A stretch of 64,000 nucleotides of DNA, taken from Nocardia vaccinii NBRC 15922 (GTDB lineage: Bacteria; Actinomycetota; Actinomycetes; Mycobacteriales; Mycobacteriaceae). This document shows positions 18,170 through 26,752 of this stretch, one piece after another; position 1 is the stretch's first letter, and each line of letters starts with the position of its first letter. The notes under the pieces are model-generated. The model did no database searches and had not been told where the DNA came from. It worked only from the letters and a program-made list of their open reading frames with translations. Made by a program: the position numbers and the translations under genes. The DNA is taken from assembly GCF_001613305.1 (NCBI RefSeq), contig NZ_BDCC01000071.1:1-64000 (forward strand). The letters run 5' to 3'.

Positions 18170-19042
18170 TCACTGGAAGACGATCGTCTTCGTGTCGTTG
18201 ACGATGATCCGGTTCTCGCTGTGCCAGCGGACGGCGCGGGCCAGGGCCCGGCTCTCGGCCTCGCGGCCGCGGGCGGCGAGCTGGTCGGGGGTCAGCGAAT
18301 GGTCGACCCGGATCAGCTCCTGCTCGATGATCGGGCCTTCGTCGAGGTCGGCGGTCACGTAATGGGCAGTGGCGCCGATGAGCTTGACCCCGCGCGCGTG
18401 GGCCTGGTGGTAAGGCCTGGCGCCCTTGAAGCTCGGCAGCATCGAATGGTGGATGTTGATTGCCCGGCCCTCGAGCTGCTTGCACAGGTCATCGGACAGG
18501 ATCTGCATGTAGCGGGCCAGCACGACCAGGTCCACGTTCTCCTCGCGCACGAGTTCCAGGAGCGCGGCCTCAGCTTCCGCCTTGGTGGCACGGGTGACCG
18601 GGATGTGCCGGAAGGGCACGCGGTAGCTGTCGGCGAGGCGTCCGAGGTCAGGGTGGTTGGACACCACGGCGACGACGTCGAGGTTGAGCTCGCCGATCGA
18701 GTTCCGGAACAGCAGATCGTTCAGGCAGTGGGCGAACTTGCTGACCATCAGCACGACCCGCTGCCGGTCGGACGCGTCCACCAGACGCCACGTCATGCTG
18801 AAGTGGTCGGAGACCTCGCCCGTCCGCCGACGAAGGTCCACGACGTCGAGAGCGGTGCCGTCGATGCGGGCGAACTCCACCCGCATGAAGAACCGGCCCG
18901 AGCTCGGGTCGCCGAACTGCTGGCTCTCAACGATGGTGCACTCGGCATCCACAAGGAGCTCGGAGACCGCGTGCACGATGCCCGGGGCGTCCGGGCAGGA
19001 CAGGGTCAGCACGGCGCGCTGGGCGCCGATCGGCGGTGTCAT
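18170..19042 (-). CDS. purU: Formyltetrahydrofolate deformylase
   Basis: A 290-residue PurU that hydrolyses 10-formyl-THF to THF and formate. An ACT domain comes first (LTLSCPDAPGIVHAVSELL), then the formyltransferase-like catalytic domain with VSNHPD, LARYMQILS, NIHHSMLPSFKGARPYHQAH and GATAHYVTADLDEGPIIEQ, carrying the catalytic His and Asp. The start at 19042 overlaps the folD stop by ATGA. In demethylation clusters PurU regenerates free THF from the methyl group taken from the aromatic substrate, with formate as waste. Confidence 0.95.
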   Translation of the reverse strand: MTPPIGAQRAVLTLSCPDAPGIVHAVSELLVDAECTIVESQQFGDPSSGRFFMRVEFARIDGTALDVVDLRRRTGEVSDHFSMTWRLVDASDRQRVVLMVSKFAHCLNDLLFRNSIGELNLDVVAVVSNHPDLGRLADSYRVPFRHIPVTRATKAEAEAALLELVREENVDLVVLARYMQILSDDLCKQLEGRAINIHHSMLPSFKGARPYHQAHARGVKLIGATAHYVTADLDEGPIIEQELIRVDHSLTPDQLAARGREAESRALARAVRWHSENRIIVNDTKTIVFQ

Positions 19043-19977
19043 GATGTCTCCAGAAGTGTCGCCGGGAAGTCGGATACCGCGTCGCCGGCCTGCAGGCGGG
19101 CGGCGCGGACGGCGTTGCGCAACAGCCACACGTCGGTCACCGGTCCGACGCCGCCGGGCACCGGTGTGAGCGCGCGGACGCGAGGGGCCACCGAGGCGTG
19201 GTCGACGTCGCCGACCATGTGCACCTCGCCGTCGGCACCGAGCTGAGGATTGATCCCGACGTCGATGACCACGGCGTTCTCGCTGACATGCTCGGCCTTT
19301 ATCAGACCCGCCTTCCCGGCTGCCACGATGAGGACGTCCGCCCAGCGGGTGTGCCTGCCGATGCCGGTGGTGCGGTCGGCCCACTCGTCGACGGACTGGA
19401 CGGTGGCCTGTCGCTCGTACCCGAGGGAGATCGCCGGCTTGCCGACGTTGTTCGAGCGGCCGACGACGACGATCAGCGCGCGGTGGTAGAAATCCGCCCG
19501 GTCCTCCCCCACCGAGTCCAACCAGCTATCGAGGAGGTGAAAGCACGACGCGGCCGTGGACGGCACGAAGCGCGGCCGCCCCAAAGCCAGCAGGCCCGCA
19601 TTCTCCGGGTGGACCGCCTCGATGTCCTTGCGGGGGTCGATCGCCCGGAACACGACGGATTCGTCGATCGGCGCGGGCAGCGGCCGCAGCACCAGGCTCC
19701 CGGAGACCCGGGCGTCGGCGTTGAGTCGCTCCACGAGCGACACCACGTCGGACTCAGCGGCGGACTGCGGGAGGCGATGGGGGAGGTAGGGCACGCCCAG
19801 CCGCGCGGCCAGCCGTTGCAGGCGGCGCTCGTAGGCCACCGAGCTGTAGTCCTCCCCGACCATCACCGTGGCCAGGCCTATACCCAGCCCGTCTCCGCGC
19901 AGCCGCGCGACCTCACCGGTCAAGGTGTCCTCGAGCGCGCGGGCGCATGCCCGCCCATCGATGACCTGGGCACTCAT
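19039..19977 (-). CDS. folD: Methylene-THF dehydrogenase, FolD-like with altered cyclohydrolase residues
   Basis: A 312-residue FolD homologue that oxidises 5,10-methylene-THF. The Rossmann region is normal: VVVGRSNNVGKPAISL, ADVLIVAAGKAGLI, AVVIDVGIN and TPVPGGVGPVTDVWLL. The catalytic pocket is unusual. Aligned to E. coli FolD, YVASK(54) becomes YERRL, VQLPLP (Gln98) becomes VLRPLP, and KDVDG (Asp121) becomes KDIEA. Lys54 is essential for the cyclohydrolase step in classical FolD. So this protein may be a dehydrogenase only, with FchA expected to do the cyclohydrolase step. It is slightly longer than usual (about 285). Confidence 0.9.
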   Translation of the reverse strand: MSAQVIDGRACARALEDTLTGEVARLRGDGLGIGLATVMVGEDYSSVAYERRLQRLAARLGVPYLPHRLPQSAAESDVVSLVERLNADARVSGSLVLRPLPAPIDESVVFRAIDPRKDIEAVHPENAGLLALGRPRFVPSTAASCFHLLDSWLDSVGEDRADFYHRALIVVVGRSNNVGKPAISLGYERQATVQSVDEWADRTTGIGRHTRWADVLIVAAGKAGLIKAEHVSENAVVIDVGINPQLGADGEVHMVGDVDHASVAPRVRALTPVPGGVGPVTDVWLLRNAVRAARLQAGDAVSDFPATLLETS

Positions 19978-20009
19978 TCCGTTCCGCTCCTATCCGCGAA
20001 GGGCCGGGA

Positions 20010-20900
20010 TCAGGACAGCTTCTGCAGCCAGGCCTGCCGCCAGGCCTCGGTGCTGTCGAGCTCGTTGAAGGTGAATACGTGCAGCCCGGAAAGCCCCGTG
20101 TCGTCGCGCTCGATGGCCGGCGTCAGCCGCTCCACGAGCTTGTTCGGGCTGTAACCGCCGGGCAGGAAGAATCGCCAGAACATGTTCTGCTGCTTCTTCA
20201 GGAATCGCGCCGACTGGCCCAGCCCCAGCCCGGCCGATACCCGGATGAGCTTTTGTCGGCTGATCGCCCCTGGGATACCGACCCGGATCGGCAGGTCGAC
20301 ACCGGCGGCGCGGACCTTGTCCGCCCATGCGATGGTGGCGGGGGCGTCGAAGCAGAGCTGGGTGATGACCTGGGTGGCGTGCGGTGCCTTCGCGACGATG
20401 GCCTGCTCGATCAGGGCGTCGGCGATCAGGCCGTGGCCCTCGGGATAGCCGCCGATCCCGATGGTGTCGAAGGGATCCCCGATCGCCCTGAGCGCCTCGA
20501 GGAGCCCGAGAGCGTCGTGAAACTCCCCCGCGGGCTCGGAGGCGTCACCGGCGATGACGAAGATCCCCGTCACCCCGGCCGCACGGAGCTGGTCAACCAG
20601 GTCGGACAGGTGCGCCTTGTCCCGAACCAGGCGTGCGGCCAGGTGCGGCGCGGCGCGGTAGCCACTCCGACACAGCCTGCTCGCCAGCTCCACGGTCGGT
20701 CGGAGGCCTTTGGCCTCGGTCGTGGTGACAGTGAGCGCAACATCGGTGGGGACGTGAGCGAGCACGTTCTCCTCGGCGCTTTTGAAGGGCAGCACTTCGT
20801 AGGTCGCCTCACGCAGTGCCCGGGCCAGGGTGGCCTGACGCTGACTGTGGGGACCGATCCGATCCGCCGCGCGGAGGACGTTGGACTGGCCGTTCGCCAT
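20010..20900 (-). CDS. metF: Methylenetetrahydrofolate reductase
   Basis: A 296-residue FAD-dependent MetF TIM-barrel. Motifs: EVLPFKSAEENV (the Pro-Pro/Glu active-site edge), AAPHLAARLVRDKAHL, VTGIFVIAGDASEPAGEF, IGIGGYPEGHG and THATQVITQLCFD-like residues (here KAPHATQVITQLCFD). In demethylation islands it runs in reverse, oxidising 5-methyl-THF made by the demethylase to methylene-THF. It is first in the metF-folD-purU-fchA/folC operon, with a PadR-type operator just upstream at 20941. Confidence 0.93.
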   Translation of the reverse strand: MANGQSNVLRAADRIGPHSQRQATLARALREATYEVLPFKSAEENVLAHVPTDVALTVTTTEAKGLRPTVELASRLCRSGYRAAPHLAARLVRDKAHLSDLVDQLRAAGVTGIFVIAGDASEPAGEFHDALGLLEALRAIGDPFDTIGIGGYPEGHGLIADALIEQAIVAKAPHATQVITQLCFDAPATIAWADKVRAAGVDLPIRVGIPGAISRQKLIRVSAGLGLGQSARFLKKQQNMFWRFFLPGGYSPNKLVERLTPAIERDDTGLSGLHVFTFNELDSTEAWRQAWLQKLS

Positions 20901-20940
20901 CGTGGATTTACCGTTCCTTTACCTGCAGCCTCAACAATAA

Positions 20941-20956
20941 ATGTAAGAAGTTACAT
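20941..20956. promoter_or_regulatory. PadR-type operator before metF
   Basis: ATGTAA-GAAG-TTACAT is a perfect inverted repeat, followed by a further ACAT at 20957. It lies 40 bases upstream of the metF start. Confidence 0.75.
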
Positions 20957-21042
20957 ACATTCTTTGCGGTCCGTGTGAGCGGCATAGAGCGGGGGCGGCG
21001 CGGCGTGGGCCGCTCTGTCGTCGCGCCGGTCCCGGGTCCGAA

Positions 21043-22464
21043 TCAGCGCGCCGGATCGAGCTTCGAGTAGCCGGTCCGCCAACCCGCCTGGTACTCGGCC
21101 CGGGCGACCGAGGAGAACGGCGCAGGGCTGACCACGACGCGCACGGGGGTCTGCTCATGCGGCTCGACGTTGGTCTTTCCGGTGCCGCCGTCGGGCTCGC
21201 CCCAGATCAGGGTCAGCTCCGCACCCTCGGGCACATCGGCGTCGATCGAGCCCATGGACAGTACTCGGCGCGCGTTGGCGGTGTAGCCGACGTTGTTCAG
21301 CGACACCCCGACCTGGTTGCCGTCGGCGTCGAGCACGGTGTCGTAGCCCGCGAAACCGTAGTTGGCCAGCGGGAGGTCGAGGTACTTGTACCGCGGACCG
21401 TCGACGTCCACGACCGAGCCGAGGATCCGCGTGACGTCCTCGGCGTTCCACTCGAGCGTCACCTTGCGCCGGTGGGTCTGCCCGGCCGCTCGCTCCAGGG
21501 CCTCACGGCCGATGAAGTCGTGGTCGAACTTGATGAACGAGCCGTACCCGAGGTCCCACGGGGACAGGTAGTAGTCCTCGATATTGTCGGAAACGAAGCT
21601 GCCGGCCAGGGACAGCACCGCCTCGTAGCTCTGCGGCGAGAGCCACTCACGGTAGGCGCGCAGCTCGTCGCCGGTGTAGATCGCGGGCAGCGGCGCCGAC
21701 ACCCAGCCCGACTCCAGGGCCGCTGGGGGGTAGGCGCGGGCGCCGACGGGGACGATGCCGAACTCGGCACCGGCCTCCAGGATGGCCTCGCGGACCGGGA
21801 TGTACGAGTCGTAGGGGCCCCACAGCTCGAGTCCCGCGGCGCCTGCCATGCCGTGGCGCAGGGTCCGGGCCTTGACCCCGGCCACGGTCAGCCAGTCCTC
21901 GTGGAAGAACTTCAGCTTCTCGACCGGTCCACCGTTGATCTTCTCGATCACATCCCAGGCGCGCGGGCCCTGAATCTGGAATCGCCAGAAGGTGCGGGTG
22001 ACCTGCTGACCTAGCGGGTTCATCGGCGACCGGCGGTCCACGGTCACGTCGACGTCGTAGCCGCCGGTCTCGGCGTGGAACAGCAGCCAGTCGGCGGCGG
22101 CGGAGCGGCCAACGTAGATCAGCTCGTCCTCGGCCTCGCGGTGCATGATTCCGTCGCCGATCACGTGCCCGGCGGGCGTGGCGGGTATGTACTGCTTGGC
22201 GACGTTCACCGGGAACTTGACCGAGGTGAAGGCGGTCTCCGAGAACAGCCGGAACGCGTCCTTGCCCCGGACGAAGACCGAGTCCATGTGGTGGGTCTGA
22301 TCCATGAGCACGACCGCGTCGCGCCACGCAGTCTGCTCGTTGATCCAGTTGTGGTACTCAGCCGTGACGGCCGGGTAGTTGTACGGCCCGACCTGCGAGT
22401 TGCGCAGCAGCCCGACGATGTCGCCGGACTCGGCGAGGATCTCCTGCAGATTCTGAGCAGCCAT
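21043..22464 (-). CDS. THF-dependent aromatic O-demethylase, LigM/DesA family (copy A)
   Basis: A 473-residue protein of the glycine-cleavage T-protein superfamily, matching LigM/DesA and dicamba methyltransferase in length and pattern. It moves an aromatic O-methyl group to tetrahydrofolate. Visible features: NWINEQTAWRDAVVLMDQTHHM near the N-terminus, TPAGHVIGDGIMHRE, LRHGMAGAAGLELWGPY, AIYTGDELRAYREWLS, DLGYGSFIKFDHDFIGREAL and SMGSIDADVPEGAELTLIWG. I start at 22464 because AGGAGG precedes it; the open frame extends to 22545. It is second in an operon with copy B, 78 bases away. Substrate unknown; vanillate-, syringate- and dicamba-type acids are known for the family. Confidence 0.9.
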   Translation of the reverse strand: MAAQNLQEILAESGDIVGLLRNSQVGPYNYPAVTAEYHNWINEQTAWRDAVVLMDQTHHMDSVFVRGKDAFRLFSETAFTSVKFPVNVAKQYIPATPAGHVIGDGIMHREAEDELIYVGRSAAADWLLFHAETGGYDVDVTVDRRSPMNPLGQQVTRTFWRFQIQGPRAWDVIEKINGGPVEKLKFFHEDWLTVAGVKARTLRHGMAGAAGLELWGPYDSYIPVREAILEAGAEFGIVPVGARAYPPAALESGWVSAPLPAIYTGDELRAYREWLSPQSYEAVLSLAGSFVSDNIEDYYLSPWDLGYGSFIKFDHDFIGREALERAAGQTHRRKVTLEWNAEDVTRILGSVVDVDGPRYKYLDLPLANYGFAGYDTVLDADGNQVGVSLNNVGYTANARRVLSMGSIDADVPEGAELTLIWGEPDGGTGKTNVEPHEQTPVRVVVSPAPFSSVARAEYQAGWRTGYSKLDPAR

Positions 22465-22541
22465 GATGAAACCTCCTGGGGAAGCGACAAGGTTGGTGGA
22501 GTGTCCAGGCACCGCCGACCGGGCGGGCCACGGGACCGGGG

Positions 22542-23969
22542 TCAAGCAGAGGGCGATGAGCCCATAGTCGAGCGCTGCATCGCCTGCACCGCGACGGCGT
22601 AGGGCGCGGACGCAACGGTGGCGCGCAGTAGCAGCTGGCGGTGCTTCTCGACGCGCGGCTTACGTGATCCGCCGTCGGACTCACCCCAGAGCAGGGTGAC
22701 CTCGGTGCCGGGGGTCGCGTGCTCGACGTCGATCATCGCCAACGACAGGAACTTGCGTTCGTTGCCGCTGTAGCCGCAGTAGGTGGACAGTCCGATCGGC
22801 GTGCCGTCGAGCGTGCGCACCTCGTCTCGCTGCATGAGGCTGCCGTAGTCGGCGACTGGCAGCTCCAGGTACTTGTACGGGATGTCGTCCTCGAGCAGCG
22901 AGCGGAAGATGCTGACCACGTCGTCGCTGTTCCAGACCAGCGTGACCTTGACCCGCTTGGGCGATTTGGCCAGCTCCTCCAGGGCCGCACGGCCGATGAA
23001 GTCGTGGTCGAACTTCACGATGTGGCCGTAGCCGAGGTCGAAGGGGGTGGCGTAGTAGTCCTCGATATTCGAGGTCTTGAAGCTGCCGGCGATCTGGAAC
23101 CGGCCCTCCCACCCATCGGCGGGCAGCCACTCGCGGTAGGCGCGCAACTCGTCGCCGGTGTAGATCGCGGGCAGGGGGTAGGCCAGCCAGCCGCTCTCGT
23201 AGAGGGTGCTGAAGTATGCCTTGGTCCCGCCCTGCAGCAGGCCGTGTCGGGCGCCGGCCTCGAGGATGGCCCGCCGGACCCGCTCGCCTTCCTCGTACAC
23301 TCCGGACAGCTCAACGCCCTTGTGGCCGGCCATCCCATGGCGCAGGGCCAGCACCTCGACGCCGGCGATCTTCACCGTGGCCACGCGGAAGAACTTGATC
23401 TCCGGGGCGCCGCCCTCGACGACCTCGTCGAAGATCGCACTCGCGTTCGGGCCGTCGAGCTGGAACCGGAACTTCGTGCGCTTCCCGGTCGGGTTGTCCG
23501 ACGTGTTGTTGTCGCGCTCGAGCGTGACGTCCCACTCCCCCGCCTTCGCCTGATATTCGATCCAGTTCAGCAATGGAGTGCCGCTGACCAGCTCGAAGGT
23601 CTCCTGGCCGAGGTCGTAGAGGATGCAGTCGCCGATCACCTGCCCGCGCGGGTTGACACCGATGATCTGCTTCGCGCGGGTGGTGTCGAGGTTGGCCAGG
23701 CTGTTGACCGCGATCGTGCCGAGGAACCGGCGCGCGTCCGGCCCCTTCACGAACAGCTCGGGCATGTGGTGCGACTGGTCGAACAGGACTGCGGTCTCCC
23801 GCCATGAGCGCTGCTCGTCGCGCCAGTTCGTGAACTCCACCGGGACCGGTGACAGGTCGGCCCGCGTGCGACTGTGCGCACCCGGGGCGTCGTTGTACAT
23901 GTAGTCGACCAGATCGGGCTTGGTGTCGATCAGATCCTGGAGCGAGGTAGCCGTGGCGTCAGTGCCCAT
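22542..23969 (-). CDS. THF-dependent aromatic O-demethylase, LigM/DesA family (copy B)
   Basis: A 475-residue paralogue of copy A and first gene of the operon. The same landmarks appear: FTNWRDEQRSWRETAVLFDQSHHM, NPRGQVIGDCILYDL, LRHGMAGHKGVELSGVY, AIYTGDELRAYREWLP, DLGYGHIVKFDHDFIGRAAL, and TEVTLLWGESDGG near the end. The two copies share the frame of the fold but differ over much of their length, so they probably act on different methoxy positions or substrates. The start at 23969 follows AGAGGAA. A PadR-type operator is at 24164. Confidence 0.9.
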   Translation of the reverse strand: MGTDATATSLQDLIDTKPDLVDYMYNDAPGAHSRTRADLSPVPVEFTNWRDEQRSWRETAVLFDQSHHMPELFVKGPDARRFLGTIAVNSLANLDTTRAKQIIGVNPRGQVIGDCILYDLGQETFELVSGTPLLNWIEYQAKAGEWDVTLERDNNTSDNPTGKRTKFRFQLDGPNASAIFDEVVEGGAPEIKFFRVATVKIAGVEVLALRHGMAGHKGVELSGVYEEGERVRRAILEAGARHGLLQGGTKAYFSTLYESGWLAYPLPAIYTGDELRAYREWLPADGWEGRFQIAGSFKTSNIEDYYATPFDLGYGHIVKFDHDFIGRAALEELAKSPKRVKVTLVWNSDDVVSIFRSLLEDDIPYKYLELPVADYGSLMQRDEVRTLDGTPIGLSTYCGYSGNERKFLSLAMIDVEHATPGTEVTLLWGESDGGSRKPRVEKHRQLLLRATVASAPYAVAVQAMQRSTMGSSPSA

Positions 23970-24163
23970 GGTGGCAAGTTCCTCTCGGTGTCATGAGGTC
24001 ACGAACGTGGTCGGTTCCCCGGAAATCCGGTGCCACCTGGGGCGCACCGCTTCGCGACGGTCCGGTTCGGAAGCAGCGCCGCGGGAGCCGGGCGCTTTCG
24101 GCCCAGCCCCACTGCACGCCGCCGGTCACAACCGAACCTCAACTGCCTGCGGAAATTACTTGC

Positions 24164-24181
24164 GTATGTATCAACATACAT
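24164..24181. promoter_or_regulatory. PadR-type operator before the demethylase operon
   Basis: GTATGTA-TCA-ACATACA is an inverted repeat of the island-wide motif, between the leftward LigM pair and a rightward pabB remnant. Confidence 0.75.
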
Positions 24182-24236
24182 TCTTATGATGTGTGACGAT
24201 GGTGGACTTGTCAAGACTTGCGGATCCACAACCCCG

Positions 24237-24410
24237 CCGACGGGCGCGTCACCGCTGCGCGAACACGTCGACGCGCAGCGCCTCTACGCTGTGCTCGCCC
24301 ACACTCAGCGGGGCCGCTACAACGCGCTACTCGAGGTCGGCAACGACACGCCGGCCAGCGCCAATCCGGAGCTGTTCTTCGAGAGCGCTCTTCCCTTGCG
24401 GGTCGATCAC
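24237..24410 (+). pseudogene. pabB-like remnant
   Basis: A short stretch reads HVDAQRLYAVLAHTQRGRYN, then LLEVGNDTPASANPELFFES, the part of chorismate-utilising enzymes just before the P(I/M)KGT loop (saSPElFf). Everything before and after is missing. It faces away from the LigM operon, next to a PadR-type operator, so an earlier pabB copy probably formed a divergent pair with the demethylases. The intact, though frameshifted, pabBA is at 26753. Confidence 0.65.
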
Positions 24411-24474
24411 AGGGGCGCCGAAGCACGCACCATCCGACGGCCGTCGTCGAGAGTCGGTTCGGTGGCACCCTCGC

Positions 24475-25353
24475 TCAGCCGGACGTGCTCGCCGACCTCA
24501 CGGCGCTCCCGGGGCGCTGGTCGTAGGGACGCGCTGACGCACCGGTCACCCTCACCGCGAGCGTGCCGATGCCGCTGATCTCGACCTCGACACTGTCGCC
24601 GTCGTACACCTGTCCGACACCCGCCGGGGTGCCGGTGAGGATGACGTCTCCCGGCCACAGTGTCATCACCGAGCTGGTATAGGCGACGAGCTCGGCAACA
24701 TCGAAGATCAGGTCAGCGGTTGACGTGCGCTGGCGCACAGTCCCGTTGACCCGTGTCTCCAGCTGAAGGGAGCCCGGGTCTCCGAGCTCGTCGCCGGTCA
24801 CCACCACCGGTCCGAGCGGAGTGAAGGTGTCGAACGACTTGCGGGTGGAGCGGTCTTCGGACGAGCGGACGGTCATGTCCAGACCGCAGGTGTAGCCGAA
24901 GACGTGCTCGAGCGCCCGCTCGGCGGGCACGTCCTTGGCCGTTCGACCGATCACGAGAGTGAGCTCACCCTCCTGGTCGATTCGCTTGTCACCGTAGGGC
25001 AGGCGGACCTGCTCGCCGGGACCGATGACCGACGAGCTCGCCTTGAGGAAGACCCCGAGGTCGGCGATGGAGTGGGTCTCGGACATCTCGGCCTTGTGGT
25101 CGAGGTAGTTCACCGGGGCACCGATAATCTTCGGGGGCCGGGGGAACGGTGCGGCGACCGTGACCTCGACGAGGGCCTGTCGAGGCAGCCCTTCGAGCTG
25201 CTCGGGCCTCCACCCGGTCGCGGTGCCGGACTCGATGAGTTGATGCAGCGGGCCTGCCGGGCCGATGGGTCCCGGGACGAGGCCGGTCACGTCGACCACG
25301 TCGTCGCCCTGCACCAGGCCGAGGCGGTTCCCGGCGAACACTACGAAGCGCAT
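24475..25353 (-). CDS. FAH-family hydrolase (fumarylpyruvate hydrolase-like)
   Basis: A 292-residue fumarylacetoacetate-hydrolase-fold enzyme. The N-terminal ~75-residue domain is followed by the FAH core: IIGAPVNYLDHKAEM, FLKASSSVIGPGEQV, EGELTLVIGRTAKDV (metal ligands), FGYTCGLDMTVR, FDTFTPLGPVVVTGDEL and GDVILTGTPAGVG. The last ~20 residues look extra. It follows the ring-cleavage cupin by 12 bases, so it most likely hydrolyses the cleaved ring acid to central metabolites, as fumarylpyruvate hydrolase does after gentisate dioxygenase. Confidence 0.88.
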   Translation of the reverse strand: MRFVVFAGNRLGLVQGDDVVDVTGLVPGPIGPAGPLHQLIESGTATGWRPEQLEGLPRQALVEVTVAAPFPRPPKIIGAPVNYLDHKAEMSETHSIADLGVFLKASSSVIGPGEQVRLPYGDKRIDQEGELTLVIGRTAKDVPAERALEHVFGYTCGLDMTVRSSEDRSTRKSFDTFTPLGPVVVTGDELGDPGSLQLETRVNGTVRQRTSTADLIFDVAELVAYTSSVMTLWPGDVILTGTPAGVGQVYDGDSVEVEISGIGTLAVRVTGASARPYDQRPGSAVRSASTSG

Positions 25354-25365
25354 GCAGCACTCCTT

Positions 25366-26448
25366 TCAGGCTGGTCCGACATCGTCGGGCAGTTCCTCGC
25401 GGAAGAAGCCCAGTGCGCGCAGGACCGGCTCGTTGGTGAAGCTGAACAGGTAGGCGTCCTCGGTGTCGCTGGCGTTGCGGAGTTCGAAGCGCTGCCACGG
25501 CGGCACGGCGAAGACGTCTTTGTCGGTCCAGTCGAGCTGCGTCTCCCCGACCTGGGCGACACCCGACCCCTGCACGACGTGGTAGATCGCGCTCGAGGTG
25601 CGCCGGACCGCGACGCCCCGGAACCCGGGTCGCAGCCTGCTGACCCGGCACCCCATGGTGGGCAGCACCGGGCCGCCGGTGATCGGGTTCTTGTACTCCA
25701 GCAGCACCCCTTCGGCGGCGCTGCCCTCGGCGTCGTCGCCGATGGCGTCGAACGCCCGCCTGGTCTCCGCCCACGGGTAGTTGCCGACCGGAGAGGCATC
25801 GGTGTGTGCCACCTCCCAGGCCGGCGAGAGCTGGCCGTGGATGAACTGGCGGGAGGACAGGTCGTCGGGTACTGAGCTCTTCTGCGAGCGGTCGCCGTAG
25901 AGTTCGAAGAAGTTGACGTCCAGGCAGTTGGTCGTCAGCGGGTAGTCCAGCGCGTCGAGCCACACCATGGGCCCGTCGCCCTCGTGGTAGTGGTCGTGCC
26001 AGTGCCAGTTCGGCGTGAGCAGGAGGTCACCGGGGTGCATGTGCACCCGCTCCCCGTTGACCGTGGTGTAGGCCCCGGAGCCCTCGATGACGTACCGGAA
26101 GGCGTTCGAGGTGTGCCGGTGAGCCTGCGCGGTCTCGCCGGGACCGATGATCTGCAGGCCCGCGTAGAGAGTGGTCGTCGTGGCGGGCGGCTCCTGCAGG
26201 CCCGGGTTGATCAGCATCAGCACCCGGCGCTCGGCCTCCTCGAGCGAGAGCTCGTCGAGGAACCGGAGCAGATAGGGCCGCAGCGCGGCGTACCGCCACA
26301 GATACGGCACGGCCTGCGGCTCGGGCTCCTTGGGCAGCACGTTGCCGTAGTAGCGCCACAACGGCGCCGTCCCGAGTTGCTCGATCGCGGCATAAGGGTC
26401 CTCGACGGTGCCGCCGGCACCGGCAGGGACGTCCTGCTGAGTCGTCAC
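25366..26448 (-). CDS. Gentisate 1,2-dioxygenase-like ring-cleavage cupin
   Basis: A 360-residue bicupin. The first cupin has the iron site: AQAHRHTSNAFRYVIEG gives two His, and HPGDLLLTPNWHWHDHYHEG the third, very close to gentisate dioxygenase and its salicylate and 1-hydroxy-2-naphthoate relatives. GGPVLPTMGCRVSRLRPG and VVQGSGVAQVG belong to the second cupin. It opens a hydroxylated benzoate ring next to the carboxyl group. First gene of the cupin-FAH operon under a perfect PadR-type operator. As protocatechuate is not a usual substrate of this family, it hints that the demethylated product is a salicylate- or gentisate-type acid. Confidence 0.9.
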   Translation of the reverse strand: MTTQQDVPAGAGGTVEDPYAAIEQLGTAPLWRYYGNVLPKEPEPQAVPYLWRYAALRPYLLRFLDELSLEEAERRVLMLINPGLQEPPATTTTLYAGLQIIGPGETAQAHRHTSNAFRYVIEGSGAYTTVNGERVHMHPGDLLLTPNWHWHDHYHEGDGPMVWLDALDYPLTTNCLDVNFFELYGDRSQKSSVPDDLSSRQFIHGQLSPAWEVAHTDASPVGNYPWAETRRAFDAIGDDAEGSAAEGVLLEYKNPITGGPVLPTMGCRVSRLRPGFRGVAVRRTSSAIYHVVQGSGVAQVGETQLDWTDKDVFAVPPWQRFELRNASDTEDAYLFSFTNEPVLRALGFFREELPDDVGPA

Positions 26449-26466
26449 CCGGATCTCCTTTCTACA

Positions 26467-26486
26467 TTATGTATGAATATACATAA
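26467..26486. promoter_or_regulatory. Perfect PadR-type operator before the ring-cleavage operon
   Basis: TTATGTATGAATATACATAA has perfect 8-base arms and a 4-base centre, 19 bases upstream of the cupin start. It is the best copy of the motif in the window. Confidence 0.8.
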
Positions 26487-26647
26487 ATACTCCCCCGGTG
26501 TGGCGTACGTCAATGGCAAAGGACACGGGTTCATTGTTGAAGCCGAACAGGAACACACCCTCGGGCCGACCGGCATTGCACAGCCCGAAAGGGCGGGACC
26601 GAGGAAGGCCGCCGGGTTGATCTGTGCAGTACCGCCAAACGCACTAG

Positions 26648-26667
26648 TATGTAAGCATCTTCATACA
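26648..26667. promoter_or_regulatory. PadR-type operator before pabBA
   Basis: TATGTAAGCATCTTCATACA resembles the island motif with imperfect arms (TATGTA / TCATACA), about 85 bases before the pabBA GTG start. Confidence 0.65.
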
Positions 26668-26752
26668 GACTGAGCCGAGGAGTGCTACGAGGCCTCCGCA
26701 CGCACAGCGCGGCCGTTTCGACGCGTCGCCCCAGCCGAGAGGAGGACTCAGG

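Noticed and set aside
24475-25353. Treating this FAH gene as truncated because of its odd C-terminus
   Set aside because: All core FAH motifs are present up to GTPAGVG and beyond; only the last ~20 residues are unusual, so it is kept as an intact CDS.
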